A stretch of 15,168 nucleotides of DNA from Burkholderiales bacterium (GTDB taxonomy: Bacteria; Pseudomonadota; Gammaproteobacteria; Burkholderiales; Casimicrobiaceae). Position 1 is the first letter of the stretch; every line of letters starts with the position of its first letter. Made by a program: the position numbers and the translations under genes. The DNA lies in the NCBI GenBank assembly GCA_025935435.1, contig JAICVH010000013.1, positions 1 to 15,168 on the forward strand, read 5' to 3'. Below, piece after piece: positions 1-7,815 of this stretch. Below the pieces are notes generated by a model. That model had not been told where the DNA came from. It saw only the letters and a program-made list of their open reading frames with translations, and ran no database searches.

Positions 1-49
1 GCTCGCACCCCGTTACCCTATGTCGCGAGGTCGGACATGAAGGATTGGG

Positions 50-122
<73 letters not shown>

Positions 123-135
123 ATTTGAATTGCAG

Positions 136-169
136 CGGCCGGAGCTCCGTGCATCACACGCTCCGGCCG
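136..169. repeat. 10-bp inverted repeat (hairpin) in the tRNA-Phe leader
   Basis: Bases 136-145 (CGGCCGGAGC) are perfectly complementary to 160-169, with a 14-base loop. The hairpin lies between the putative -10 box at 178-183 and the 5' end of the tRNA, so it would fall in the 5' leader of the precursor, where RNase P cuts. It has no T-run on either strand and is not a convincing terminator. A role in leader folding or processing is only inferred. Confidence 0.6.
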
Positions 170-177
170 AGGTCGCA

Positions 178-183
178 ATTATA
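178..183 (-). promoter_or_regulatory. Putative -10 box for tRNA-Phe
   Basis: On the minus strand these bases read TATAAT, a perfect sigma-70 -10 hexamer, about 55 bases before the tRNA 5' end. No good -35 hexamer sits at the usual 16-18 base spacing; the candidates there are CCTTTG and ACCTTT. The assignment rests on the -10 box and its position. Confidence 0.45.
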
Positions 184-326
184 TCAGCCGGCGTCGCAGC
201 AAAGGTCTATGCTGCTCGGTTCGGGTGCGTTCGCCGCGGCCGGTTGATTGGCCCAGTTACGCTCCGAACGAAGCCATTGTCACGATTCGTTGTCATCAGG
301 GCCGAGCGGCCATAGGAGGGATCAGC

Positions 327-617
327 ATGGCGACTTATATCGTCTTATCAAGTTACACCGATCAGGGAATCCGCACCGTCAGGGATACGACGAAGCGCGC
401 GGATGCGGTCAAGGAGCTGGCGCGCAAAATGGGCATCGAGACGAAGTCGATTTACTGGACGGTCGGGAAATACGACGTCGTCGCGACATTCGAAGCACCG
501 GACGACGCGTCGATGACCGCATTGAGTCTCGCGCTGAGCTCCGCCGGCAACATCCGCACGCAGACGATGCGCGCCTTCACCAAAGACGAAGTGACCGGCA
601 TCCTCGCGAAGCTGTAG
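327..617 (+). CDS. GYD domain-containing protein
   Basis: This 96-residue protein matches the small GYD family in length and pattern. It starts MATYIVLSSYTDQGI, has the motif KSIYWTVGKYDVV near residues 38-50 containing the GKYD variant of the Gly-Tyr-Asp signature, and continues with VATFEAPDD and SLALSSAGN. The family folds as a ferredoxin-like alpha/beta barrel resembling Lrp/AsnC ligand-binding domains, and its biochemical function is unknown. The start at 327 is chosen because AGGAGGG at 314-320 is a near-perfect ribosome binding site 6 bases upstream; longer in-frame extensions have no such site. The gene is monocistronic, converges on the hydrolase gene, and is followed by a strong hairpin terminator. 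It is probably cytosolic, with no signal peptide or membrane segment. Confidence 0.9.
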   Translation: MATYIVLSSYTDQGIRTVRDTTKRADAVKELARKMGIETKSIYWTVGKYDVVATFEAPDDASMTALSLALSSAGNIRTQTMRAFTKDEVTGILAKL

Positions 618-651
618 CGCTCGCTTGAACGCGTAGGACCGCCTCGATTGC

Positions 652-690
652 AGCCGGCGCCGCGTGTTGGCACGCGCGCGCCGGCTTCTT
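652..690 (+). terminator. Rho-independent-type terminator after the GYD gene
   Basis: Bases 652-660 (AGCCGGCGC) pair with 678-686, and directly inside them 661-666 (CGCGTG) pair with 671-676 around a TTGG tetraloop, with one bulged C at 677. This 15-bp stem is followed by TCTT at 687-690, short but T-rich on the plus strand. It lies 34 bases after the GYD stop codon in a convergent gap, so it may also stop transcripts from the opposite hydrolase operon, although no T-run follows on that strand. Confidence 0.7.
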
Positions 691-710
691 GCGCCAGCAG
701 CGCGACAGCA

Positions 711-738
711 AGCTACGCGCCGAAGAACGCGCGTAGCT
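711..738. repeat. 10-bp inverted repeat over the 3' end of the dehalogenase-like gene
   Basis: AGCTACGCGC at 711-720 is the exact reverse complement of 729-738, with an 8-base loop. The palindrome covers the last codons and the TAG stop of the minus-strand hydrolase gene. In the mRNA it would form a stem at the very 3' end of the coding region. No T-run follows on the minus strand, so an mRNA-stabilising or termination-assisting role is speculative. Confidence 0.55.
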
Positions 739-1600
739 CCTGCACCGTCTCCTCCGGCTTCTCCTCCGCGAGATAGTGACCGCACGCCAGGGCGCGGCCG
801 CGCACATCGCGCGCGACCGCGCGCCAGTCTTCGATCGGTTTGAAGAAGCGATGCACGACGCCGCGCGCGCCCCACAACACGAGCAGTGGACACTCGATGC
901 GTTGCGACTGAGTTTCGGCATCGTGCAGGAGATCGATCGATGCGGCGGCCCGGTAGTCTTCGCAAGTCGCGTGTATTGTCGCCGGATCACTGAAACAGCG
1001 CTCGTATTCTGCGAGCGCGCGCGGGTCAAAGTGCACAAGGCCTGTTCCCCAGCCGCCGAGCTTTCGACGCAGATAGTAGGCCGGGTCGGCAGCGATCAGC
1101 CGTTCAGGCAGGTCGAACGGCTGGATCAGGAAGAACCAGTGGTAATACGCGGTCGCGAATGCCTGGGTCGTCCCTGCGTACATCGTTCGCGTCGGTGAGA
1201 TATCGAGCACTGCCACCTGCGAAACCGCGGACGGATGATCGAGGCACAGGCGATGTGCCACACGCGCCCCACGATCATGACCGACGAGCCGGAACTCGGC
1301 ATACCCGAGTTTTCGCATCAGCTCGACCATGTCGCGCGCCATCGTCCGCTTCGAGTACGCGGCATGCATCGCGTCGGTTGCAGGTTTCGACGAATCGCCG
1401 TACCCGCGCAGATCGGCACATACGACCGTGTACGCGTGCGTCAGCGCGGGCGCAACTCGGTGCCACATCACGTGCGTCTGCGGATAGCCGTGCAGCAACA
1501 GAACCGGCGGTCCGTTACCGCCGACGACGCAGCGAATTTCCGCATCGCTCGTTTCGACGCGATGCGAGGCAAAACCGGGAAAGAAGAACGAATCGTCCAT
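713..1600 (-). CDS. Alpha/beta hydrolase, haloacetate (fluoroacetate) dehalogenase-like
   Basis: This 295-residue cytosolic alpha/beta hydrolase resembles fluoroacetate dehalogenase (haloacetate dehalogenase H-1 type), which cleaves the carbon-halogen bond of haloacetates to give glycolate and halide. The oxyanion motif HGYP is at 37-40. The nucleophile motif GHDRGARV gives Asp109 with the carboxylate-binding arginines 110 and 113. Asp133 and His275 (GHYLAEE) complete the charge relay, and His154-Trp155 plus Tyr216 match the halide pocket. The length fits the family. The start at 1600 gives a natural N-terminus 28 bases after the Ldh2-type dehydrogenase stop; its ribosome binding site is weak. 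It is the last gene of a three-gene operon. Alternatives are an epoxide hydrolase or another Asp-nucleophile hydrolase, but the His-Trp-Tyr set favours dehalogenase. Its substrate in this context is unknown. Confidence 0.85.
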   Translation of the reverse strand: MDDSFFFPGFASHRVETSDAEIRCVVGGNGPPVLLLHGYPQTHVMWHRVAPALTHAYTVVCADLRGYGDSSKPATDAMHAAYSKRTMARDMVELMRKLGYAEFRLVGHDRGARVAHRLCLDHPSAVSQVAVLDISPTRTMYAGTTQAFATAYYHWFFLIQPFDLPERLIAADPAYYLRRKLGGWGTGLVHFDPRALAEYERCFSDPATIHATCEDYRAAASIDLLHDAETQSQRIECPLLVLWGARGVVHRFFKPIEDWRAVARDVRGRALACGHYLAEEKPEETVQELRAFFGA

Positions 1601-1628
1601 GCCGCCGGCGACGAGCGACGTCTTCGAA

Positions 1629-2678
1629 TCAGCCGAGCATCGTCGCAATGCGCGCGTCGTCGATACCAACCGAGCGCGCGGCGGCGGCCAGATCGGCGAG
1701 CGTCTTGTCGTCGAGCGGCACGCCATCGCGAAGGCGCCGGGCGCGCGTTTGCCGCTCGATGTCTCCCGGCGCAAGGACTGGCTGGTCGCGGTTGCTCGGT
1801 GGCGACGCCTTCACCCATTCGATGAAGCGGCGTGCCTCGGCGGTAACGGCGCCATCCGGCGCGTAGACGCGTGGCGCGATGTAGATCGACAGCATGTTGT
1901 TGCGCAGGACCGGATCGTCGGGGTCGGAACTGCGGCCCGTCGCAACGGCGCCGGCGAGGAGATCCGTCACGATCGACAGACCCGACCCCTTGTGCCCGCC
2001 GACGGTCAACAGCGCACCGCCATCGTAGAACGCCTTTGGATCCGTCGACGGCGAACCGTCGCGATCGATGATCCAGCCTTCCGGGACCCGCTCGCCCTTG
2101 TTCATCGCAACCATGAGCTTGCCTTCGGCAACCATCGACGTCGTGACGTCGAGAATCACCGGGTCGCCTTCGTCGATCGGCACCCCGATGCAGATGGGAT
2201 TGGTCGACAGCCGTCGGTCGCTGCCTCCGAACGGTGCAACGCGTTGCGCACCCGACGTGTTGAGAAAATGCAGCGACACCTGCCCTTCATGCGCGGCCAT
2301 CTCAGCCCAGTCGCCAACGCGGCCGAGATGTCCGCAGTTACGTAAACCCACCAGCGCGATGCCACGCTTCGCGGCTTTCGCGATGCCGAGCTGCGCTGCG
2401 AACTCGCCGATGACCTGCCCGAAACCGCGATTGCCGTCGACGATGGCAAGCACATCGGTGTCGACAGCAACCGTGGGCGGCTGATTCGGCTTGAGCCAGC
2501 CTGCGCGCACCCATTCGAGGTATTTGCCGACGCGAATGACGCCGTGCGAATCGTGGCCCACGAGGTTGGCGTCGACCAGACGCCGCGCGATCGTCGCCGC
2601 CTCGTCAAGCGCCGAACCGCCTTCACGCATGATCGCCGCGACGAACGTGACAAGCGACGCGGCCGGCAACGTGCGCAC
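1629..2678 (-). CDS. Ldh2/MDH2-family (malate/L-lactate type) 2-hydroxyacid dehydrogenase
   Basis: The 349-residue product belongs to the NAD(P)H-dependent malate/L-lactate dehydrogenase family (PF02615), which includes E. coli HcxB (YbiC), sulfolactate and ureidoglycolate dehydrogenases, and delta-1-piperideine-2-carboxylate reductase. Signatures are GHDSHG at 41-46, NCGHLG at 114-119, STNPI at 159-163, LDVTTSMVAEGK at 176-187, GGHKGSGLS, and FIEWVKASPP near the C-terminus, the last shared with HcxB. I place the start at the GTG at 2678, one base after the dehydratase stop (TGA 2682-2680), because it gives the usual family N-terminus and implies translational coupling; a longer frame would run deep into the dehydratase gene. 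It is probably cytosolic. It may oxidise or reduce a 2-hydroxy/2-oxo acid from the dehydratase pathway. The exact substrate cannot be read from sequence. Confidence 0.88.
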   Translation of the reverse strand: MRTLPAASLVTFVAAIMREGGSALDEAATIARRLVDANLVGHDSHGVIRVGKYLEWVRAGWLKPNQPPTVAVDTDVLAIVDGNRGFGQVIGEFAAQLGIAKAAKRGIALVGLRNCGHLGRVGDWAEMAAHEGQVSLHFLNTSGAQRVAPFGGSDRRLSTNPICIGVPIDEGDPVILDVTTSMVAEGKLMVAMNKGERVPEGWIIDRDGSPSTDPKAFYDGGALLTVGGHKGSGLSIVTDLLAGAVATGRSSDPDDPVLRNNMLSIYIAPRVYAPDGAVTAEARRFIEWVKASPPSNRDQPVLAPGDIERQTRARRLRDGVPLDDKTLADLAAAARSVGIDDARIATMLG

Positions 2679-2679
2679 G

Positions 2680-4407
2680 TCAGTGAATTTCAGGATCGGG
2701 CGTAGGCGCCGTGCCTTCGAGGAAATCGAAGTCGCAACCGTCGTTCGCCTGTCGGATGTGTTGCTGGTACAGCGCGCCAAAGCCACGTGCGTAATGCGGA
2801 GCCGGGCGTTGCCAGCGTTCGCGGCGCCGCGCGAGCTCGGTATCGGTGATATCGAGCTGCAGGCGGCGCTCTGCTACGTCAAGTGTGATCAGGTCGCCGT
2901 CGCGGACGAATGCGAGTGGCCCGCCCACATACGACTCGGGCGCAACGTGCAGCACGCACGCACCATAGCTGGTGCCACTCATGCGCGAGTCCGAGATGCG
3001 CAGCATGTCACGCACGCCTTGCTCGAGCAGTTTCTTCGGAATCGGCAGTTGGCCCCATTCCGGCATGCCCGGTGCGCCCAATGGTCCGGCGTTCTGCAAC
3101 ACGATCACCGAGTCGGGTGTCGCTGGCAGTGCAGGATCATCGATACGCGCGGCCATGTCGTTGTAGTCGGTGAAGACGATCGCAGGTCCGCGGTGCGCGA
3201 GCAGGCGCGCTTCTGCCGCAGCGGGCTTGATCACCGCACCGTCCGGTGCGAGGTTGCCATGCAAAACCGCGAGGCTGCCCGATGCCACGAGCGCACGGTC
3301 GCGCGGAAGGATCACGTCGGCGTCGAAGACTTCCGCGCCGTCGATTGCATCGCGTAGCGACCTGCCGCCCACCGTGTGTGCATCGACGTGCAGCAAGTCG
3401 CGAATGCTCGCCATCAGCGCACGCAGGCCGCCCGCATAATAGAAATCCTCCATCAGGTATTTCCCCGCGGGACGGACGTTGGCGACGAGCGGCGTTCGTT
3501 GCGAAAGCGCGTCGAAGCGGTCAAGCGACAGCGGAATGCCACAGCGTCGCGCCATCGCAATCAGGTGCACGACCGCGTTGGTGGAACCGCCAAGCGCCAA
3601 CACGGTCGTGATCGCATTGTCGAAACTTTCCGCGGTCAGGATGTCGCGCGGCTTCACGTCTTCCCATGCGATGGCCACGGCGCGCCGCCCCGTCTCGACC
3701 GCCATGCGTGCGTGTCGAGAATCGGCAGCGGGGATCGACGCAGCACCCGCGAGCGTCATGCCGAGCGCCTCAGCGGCGGAGGTCATCGTCGACGCCGTGC
3801 CCATCGTCATGCAGTGTCCGTGCGAGCGCGCGATGCCGTTCTCGATTTCCTCCCACGCTGCTTCCGTGAGGTTGCCGGCGCGCTTCTCGGCCCAGAACTT
3901 CCACACGTCGGAGCCGGATCCCAAATGCTGTCCGCGCCAGTCGCCGCGCAGCATCGGCCCGGCAGGAAGAAAGATTGCAGGAAGGTTCATGCTGATTGCG
4001 CCCATCAGCAGCGCGGGCGTCGTTTTGTCGCATCCACCCATCAGCACCGCCGCATCCGCCGGATACGAACGCAGCAGTTCTTCGGTCTCCATCGCAAGCA
4101 GGTTGCGATAGAGCATCGTCGTCGGTTTCTGGAAGGGTTCCGACAACGTCAGCGCCGGCATTTCCACAGGGAAGCCGCCCGCCTGCCATACACCGCGCTT
4201 GACCTCCTCGGCACGCTGCCGAAAATGCGCGTGACACGGGTTGATGTCGCTCCACGTGTTGATGATCGCAATCACCGGTTTGCCGGCGTAATCAGCGCGT
4301 GCATATCCCATCTGCGCTGTGCGTGACCGGTGGCCGAACGAGCGCATGTCCGTCGCGCCGTACCACCGGTGCGACCGGAGATCTTCCGGACGTTTTCTAG
4401 CCGTCAT
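2680..4407 (-). CDS. Sugar-acid dehydratase of the IlvD/EDD family, L-arabinonate dehydratase-like
   Basis: The 575-residue enzyme belongs to the Fe-S dehydratase family that removes water from 2,3-dihydroxy acids. Cys58 (INPCHAH), Cys126 (GGCDKTTP) and Cys199 (SHGHCMTMGTAS) match the three [2Fe-2S] ligands of pentonate dehydratases. Lys128 is the lysine expected to be carbamylated for Mg binding, and Ser477 in RMSGTSYG is the expected catalytic base. RSHRWYG, RSFGHRSR, NTWSDINPCH and KPTTMLYRN are the sugar-acid branch rather than biosynthetic IlvD. Likely products are 2-keto-3-deoxy acids from L-arabinonate, D-xylonate, D-fuconate or similar; the exact sugar is not resolved. The gene leads an operon with the Ldh2-type dehydrogenase and the dehalogenase-like hydrolase. 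The ATG at 4407 is supported by the preserved N-terminus and a TATACT box upstream. Confidence 0.92.
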   Translation of the reverse strand: MTARKRPEDLRSHRWYGATDMRSFGHRSRTAQMGYARADYAGKPVIAIINTWSDINPCHAHFRQRAEEVKRGVWQAGGFPVEMPALTLSEPFQKPTTMLYRNLLAMETEELLRSYPADAAVLMGGCDKTTPALLMGAISMNLPAIFLPAGPMLRGDWRGQHLGSGSDVWKFWAEKRAGNLTEAAWEEIENGIARSHGHCMTMGTASTMTSAAEALGMTLAGAASIPAADSRHARMAVETGRRAVAIAWEDVKPRDILTAESFDNAITTVLALGGSTNAVVHLIAMARRCGIPLSLDRFDALSQRTPLVANVRPAGKYLMEDFYYAGGLRALMASIRDLLHVDAHTVGGRSLRDAIDGAEVFDADVILPRDRALVASGSLAVLHGNLAPDGAVIKPAAAEARLLAHRGPAIVFTDYNDMAARIDDPALPATPDSVIVLQNAGPLGAPGMPEWGQLPIPKKLLEQGVRDMLRISDSRMSGTSYGACVLHVAPESYVGGPLAFVRDGDLITLDVAERRLQLDITDTELARRRERWQRPAPHYARGFGALYQQHIRQANDGCDFDFLEGTAPTPDPEIH

Positions 4408-4426
4408 GCGACAATCACTCTTTGCA

Positions 4427-4432
4427 AGTATA
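4427..4432 (-). promoter_or_regulatory. Putative -10 box of the dehydratase operon
   Basis: In the 101-base divergent gap, the minus strand reads TATACT (5 of 6 to consensus), about 20 bases before the dehydratase ATG. The best -35 candidate, CTGAAT at 16-base spacing, matches only 3 of 6, so this promoter may depend on an activator. The short leader would leave little room for a ribosome binding site. Confidence 0.3.
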
Positions 4433-4508
4433 GCCTCGGATCACTGACATTCAGGCGCGCACGCCGCCGGGTCATTGGCGTGGATCAAGCGCGCCTCGGG
4501 AGGCAGTC

Positions 4509-5594
4509 ATGACGCTCATTGCCGTCTTTCCCATGCGCATGCGTTGGTGTGCACTTCGGCTTGCGACGTTGGCACTCGGGTTGCCGTTTGCAGTCGCTGC
4601 GTACGCGGCCGATGCAGCCGACGCTGCGGCGACACCGCAAGCACAGACGCGTTCCGAGGATGCGGTCGCGACTGCCCCCAAAGTCGACGCCGACAAGCTG
4701 TTCGGTGCAATCGTCAAGGTTTCGACGCGCTCCGTGCCGGGCGCTCGTAGTGCCGCGACGCTCGGTAACCAGCGCGAAGGCTCGGGTGTCGTCATCGCGG
4801 ACAACGGCCTCGTGCTGACGATCGGCTACCTGATCGTCGAGGCCGACGACGTCAAGATCACCGATGCCAAAGGACGCACGCTGCCCGCCCAGATCGTCGG
4901 CTACGACCACGCCAGTGGATTCGGATTGGTGCGCGCGCAGGTCCCCCTCGACGTGCAACCGATCGCACTGGGCGACTCGGCGAAGACGGCTGAACGTGAT
5001 CCGGTGTTGATCGCGAGCGCCGGCGGGCCGGGGGCGGCGTTCGCGTGGATCGTGTCCAAACGCCAGTTCACCGGCAACTGGGAATACCAGCTGGATTACG
5101 CGTTGTATACGAGTCCGCCGACACCGAACTGGAGCGGCGCTGCGCTGATCGATCGCGACGGGAAGTTGCTGGGGATCGGCTCACTGATCGTGCGCGAGGC
5201 AACCACGGAAGATCCGAAATTGCCGGGGAACCTGTTCGTTCCGATCGACTTGCTGAAGCCGATCCTCGACGACCTGGTGCGCGAGGGACATCGCGCCGGG
5301 CCTGCGCGACCGTGGATCGGCGTGGCCGCGGACGAGGTGCAGGGGCGCCTGGTCATCACGCGCGTATCGCCCGATGGCCCGGCCGATCGCGCCGGCCTCG
5401 TGGTCGGCGACATCATCCTCGGCGTGGGAGCCGATGCCGTCCGCACGCAGGCGCAGTTCTACGAGCGCCTGTGGAACCGGCGCCGTGCGGGGGACGACGT
5501 GCCGCTCAAGGTGCTGCAGGGTGTGGACGTCAAGGATGTCAACGTCCACTCGATCGATCGCATCGAATACTTCCGTCCGCGGCCTACGGTTTAG
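4509..5594 (+). CDS. Secreted trypsin-fold/PDZ protein with degenerate catalytic triad (HtrA-like pseudoprotease)
   Basis: The 361-residue protein has a signal peptide (hydrophobic core about 12-30, likely cleavage after AYA at 31-33), an HtrA/DegP-like chymotrypsin-fold domain at about 60-255, and one PDZ domain at about 265-345 (PWIGV, SPDGPADRAGLVVGDIIL). The fold is clear from GSGVVIADNGLVLT at 91-104 and IVGYDHASG at 129-137. The catalytic His of the usual NHV motif is Tyr107, and the Asp of the TDLAV motif is Gly137. Ser209 remains, but in NWSGAAL instead of GNSGGPL. It is therefore probably not a serine protease but a periplasmic binding or scaffold protein. GGGAGG at 4498-4503 sits 5 bases before the chosen ATG; ATGs at 4533 and 4539 would also keep the signal peptide. 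The gene is followed by 153 bases with no recognised gene. Confidence 0.85.
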   Translation: MTLIAVFPMRMRWCALRLATLALGLPFAVAAYAADAADAAATPQAQTRSEDAVATAPKVDADKLFGAIVKVSTRSVPGARSAATLGNQREGSGVVIADNGLVLTIGYLIVEADDVKITDAKGRTLPAQIVGYDHASGFGLVRAQVPLDVQPIALGDSAKTAERDPVLIASAGGPGAAFAWIVSKRQFTGNWEYQLDYALYTSPPTPNWSGAALIDRDGKLLGIGSLIVREATTEDPKLPGNLFVPIDLLKPILDDLVREGHRAGPARPWIGVAADEVQGRLVITRVSPDGPADRAGLVVGDIILGVGADAVRTQAQFYERLWNRRRAGDDVPLKVLQGVDVKDVNVHSIDRIEYFRPRPTV

Positions 5595-5747
5595 CGGTCT
5601 TTTGACGCGTTTCGCCGCCTGCGTGCCTGACGCAAGAAGCGCTGGCGCACGCGCACGCAGCGTTCGCCGTCGGCACCCGTAGAATGCGCGCGTCGTTCGC
5701 GCCCGCCCCGCGCGAGCGGCCCGTCCGCTGAGCGCACCCCAGTCGTC

Positions 5748-7775
5748 ATGCTCCTCTACGCACTGACAATCTTTGCAAGTGCGTTCCTGCTTTTCCTCGT
5801 GCAGCCAATCATCGCGAAGCAGATCCTGCCGTGGTTTGGCGGTTCCGCGGCGGTCTGGACGACGTGCCTCGTCTTCTTCCAGACTGCATTGCTCGCGGGC
5901 TACGCGTATGCCGATCGCGTCATCCGCCGTCTGGTGCCGCGGCGGCAGGTGCAGCTTCATCTCGCACTGCTTGTCGCGAGCGTTCTCGTGTTGCCGATCG
6001 TACCCGGCATCTACTGGAAGCCCGCCGGAACCGAAAGCCCGGTCGCGCTGATCCTCGGCCTGCTCACATTCACGCTCGGCCTGCCGTATTTCCTGCTTTC
6101 GACCACGAGCCCGCTGCTGCAGGCGTGGTTCGCGCGCCGTTATCCCGAACGGAATCCGTACCGGCTGTTCGCGTTATCCAATTTCGCGTCGCTACTCGCG
6201 CTGGTCGGCTATCCGTTTCTGATCGAGCCGTGGGTGGCGACGCGGACGCAAGCATATGCATGGTCCGCCGGGTATGCGCTGTTCGTCGTGCTATGCGGCA
6301 CGATTGCGTGGCGCGCGCGTGATCTGCGCGCCGTGGTGATCTCGATACCCGGCGACGCGGCCGCGAACGCGGATACGCCGACCGCCCCCGCGCCGACGCG
6401 AATGCTGCTGTGGTGCGCGCTTGCCGCAATCGGCAGTGTCCTGTTGTTGTCGGTGACGTCCCATGTCACGCAGAATATCGCCGCGGTGCCTCTGTTGTGG
6501 CTCGTCCCGCTGACGCTGTACCTGCTGACGTTCATCCTTTGCTTCGAAAGCAGCCGCTGGTATCCGCGGGAGATGCTGCTGCCGATTGCGGCGGCGATGC
6601 TCGGCGTGATGGCCTGGTGTTATGCCGATCCCCGGCTGACGCACGAGCTCGCATTGCAGCTCGGCGTCTTCTGCGTAGGTCTTTTCATTGCCTGCATGTT
6701 TTGCCACGGCGAGCTCGCACGCCTCAAACCCGCGCCCCGCTACCTGACGCGTTTCTATCTGATGGTGTCGCTTGGGGGAGCGGCGGGCGCGGCGCTCGTC
6801 GGCGTCGCGGCGCCACTCGTGTTGCCCGCACATCTCGAACTGCCGCTCGGACTGATCGTAGCGGCCGGGATGTTGTTCTGGCAGGTTCGCGATGATGCGC
6901 GGGTGTACGGCGTGCTTGCCTTTGGTGCGCTGGTGACGGCGATCGGATGTCTCGCGTGGGGCATCGTGACGTTTTACGACGCAACGATCGTCGCGTCACG
7001 CAACTTCTACGGCGTCATGCGCGTCCAGGAATCGGGCGTCAACGACGTGAGCCGCCACCGCACGCTGATGAACGGCACGATCATGCACGGCCTGCAGTAC
7101 CTGGCGCCGCAGTTCAATCGCCAGCCGACGAGTTACTACACGGCGACGTCGGGCATCGGCCGGCTGCTGGACACGCTGCATCCACGCAAGGAACCGCTAC
7201 GCGTCGGCGTCATCGGGCTCGGCACCGGAACGCTCGCCGCGTACGGCACACCCGGCGACCTGTATCGCTTCTACGACATCAATCCTGCGGTGGTGAACAT
7301 CGCAAAGCGTGATTTCACCTATCTCGGTAAATCGGAAGCGAACATCGAAACACCGCTTGGCGACGCGCGGCTTACGCTGGAGCGCGACCCGCCGGCGGCA
7401 TTCGATATCCTCGCGATCGACGCGTTTTCGAGCGATGCGATTCCGGTCCATCTCATCACGGCGGAAGCGCTCTCGCTGTACGTACACAACGTCAAACCGG
7501 ACGGCGTCATCGCCTTCCATGTGACCAATCGCTTTCTCGATCTGGTGCCCGTCGTCCACGCGCTCGCACAGACGCAGGGGCTGGAAGCGGTCTGGATCCA
7601 CGACGGAGGTGAGGACGTGCTCGCGAGCCGTAGCGACTGGGTGCTTGTCTCGAGCAACCGTGCGTTGCTCGCCAAGCCGCGGATCGCCGAGGCGGCAACG
7701 CCGATTACCGCACGACCCGATGTCGGCGTATGGACCGATGACTTCAACAACCTGTTCCAGGTGCTGCATTGGTAG
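5748..7775 (+). CDS. Membrane-fused spermidine synthase-like protein (fused MFS/spermidine synthase)
   Basis: The 675-residue protein is a polytopic membrane part (about residues 1-400, roughly a dozen hydrophobic segments) joined to a soluble aminopropyltransferase-like Rossmann domain at about 480-670. In the second part the nucleotide-binding loop GVIGLGTGT is at 487-495, the acidic FYDINP at 508-513, and DAFSSDAIP at 558-566, which takes the place of the catalytic Asp motif of spermidine synthases. These are typical of the fused MFS/spermidine synthase family, whose enzymatic activity is mostly unproven. True spermidine synthases use decarboxylated S-adenosylmethionine and release 5'-methylthioadenosine. 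mtnA follows after 40 bases on the same strand, which suggests a link to methylthioadenosine recycling. The ATG at 5748 is followed at once by a membrane segment (LLYALTIFASAFLLFLVQP). A TAGAAT at 5680-5685 could be a -10 box but has no -35 partner. Confidence 0.85.
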   Translation: MLLYALTIFASAFLLFLVQPIIAKQILPWFGGSAAVWTTCLVFFQTALLAGYAYADRVIRRLVPRRQVQLHLALLVASVLVLPIVPGIYWKPAGTESPVALILGLLTFTLGLPYFLLSTTSPLLQAWFARRYPERNPYRLFALSNFASLLALVGYPFLIEPWVATRTQAYAWSAGYALFVVLCGTIAWRARDLRAVVISIPGDAAANADTPTAPAPTRMLLWCALAAIGSVLLLSVTSHVTQNIAAVPLLWLVPLTLYLLTFILCFESSRWYPREMLLPIAAAMLGVMAWCYADPRLTHELALQLGVFCVGLFIACMFCHGELARLKPAPRYLTRFYLMVSLGGAAGAALVGVAAPLVLPAHLELPLGLIVAAGMLFWQVRDDARVYGVLAFGALVTAIGCLAWGIVTFYDATIVASRNFYGVMRVQESGVNDVSRHRTLMNGTIMHGLQYLAPQFNRQPTSYYTATSGIGRLLDTLHPRKEPLRVGVIGLGTGTLAAYGTPGDLYRFYDINPAVVNIAKRDFTYLGKSEANIETPLGDARLTLERDPPAAFDILAIDAFSSDAIPVHLITAEALSLYVHNVKPDGVIAFHVTNRFLDLVPVVHALAQTQGLEAVWIHDGGEDVLASRSDWVLVSSNRALLAKPRIAEAATPITARPDVGVWTDDFNNLFQVLHW

Positions 7776-7815
7776 CGTTCAGGCGAGACGGTCGATCGCC
7801 GCAGGGCGGTCTGGA

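Noticed and set aside
1599..4326. Plus-strand open frames opposite the dehydratase operon
   Set aside because: They have Arg/His-rich, non-protein-like composition and conflict with three well-recognised enzymes.
2680..4407. Dihydroxy-acid dehydratase of branched-chain amino acid synthesis (IlvD)
   Set aside because: The RSHRWYG, NTWSDINPCH and KPTTMLYRN motifs and three-cysteine pattern fit the sugar-acid branch, and the neighbours are catabolic rather than ilv genes.
5680..5685. TAGAAT as a promoter -10 box for the spermidine-synthase-like gene
   Set aside because: No -35 hexamer at workable spacing; kept only as a remark in that gene's entry.
5181..5960. A 259-codon minus-strand frame spanning the gap between the pseudoprotease and the spermidine-synthase-like gene
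   Set aside because: Most of it is antisense to two supported genes, and it shows no motif or signal peptide.
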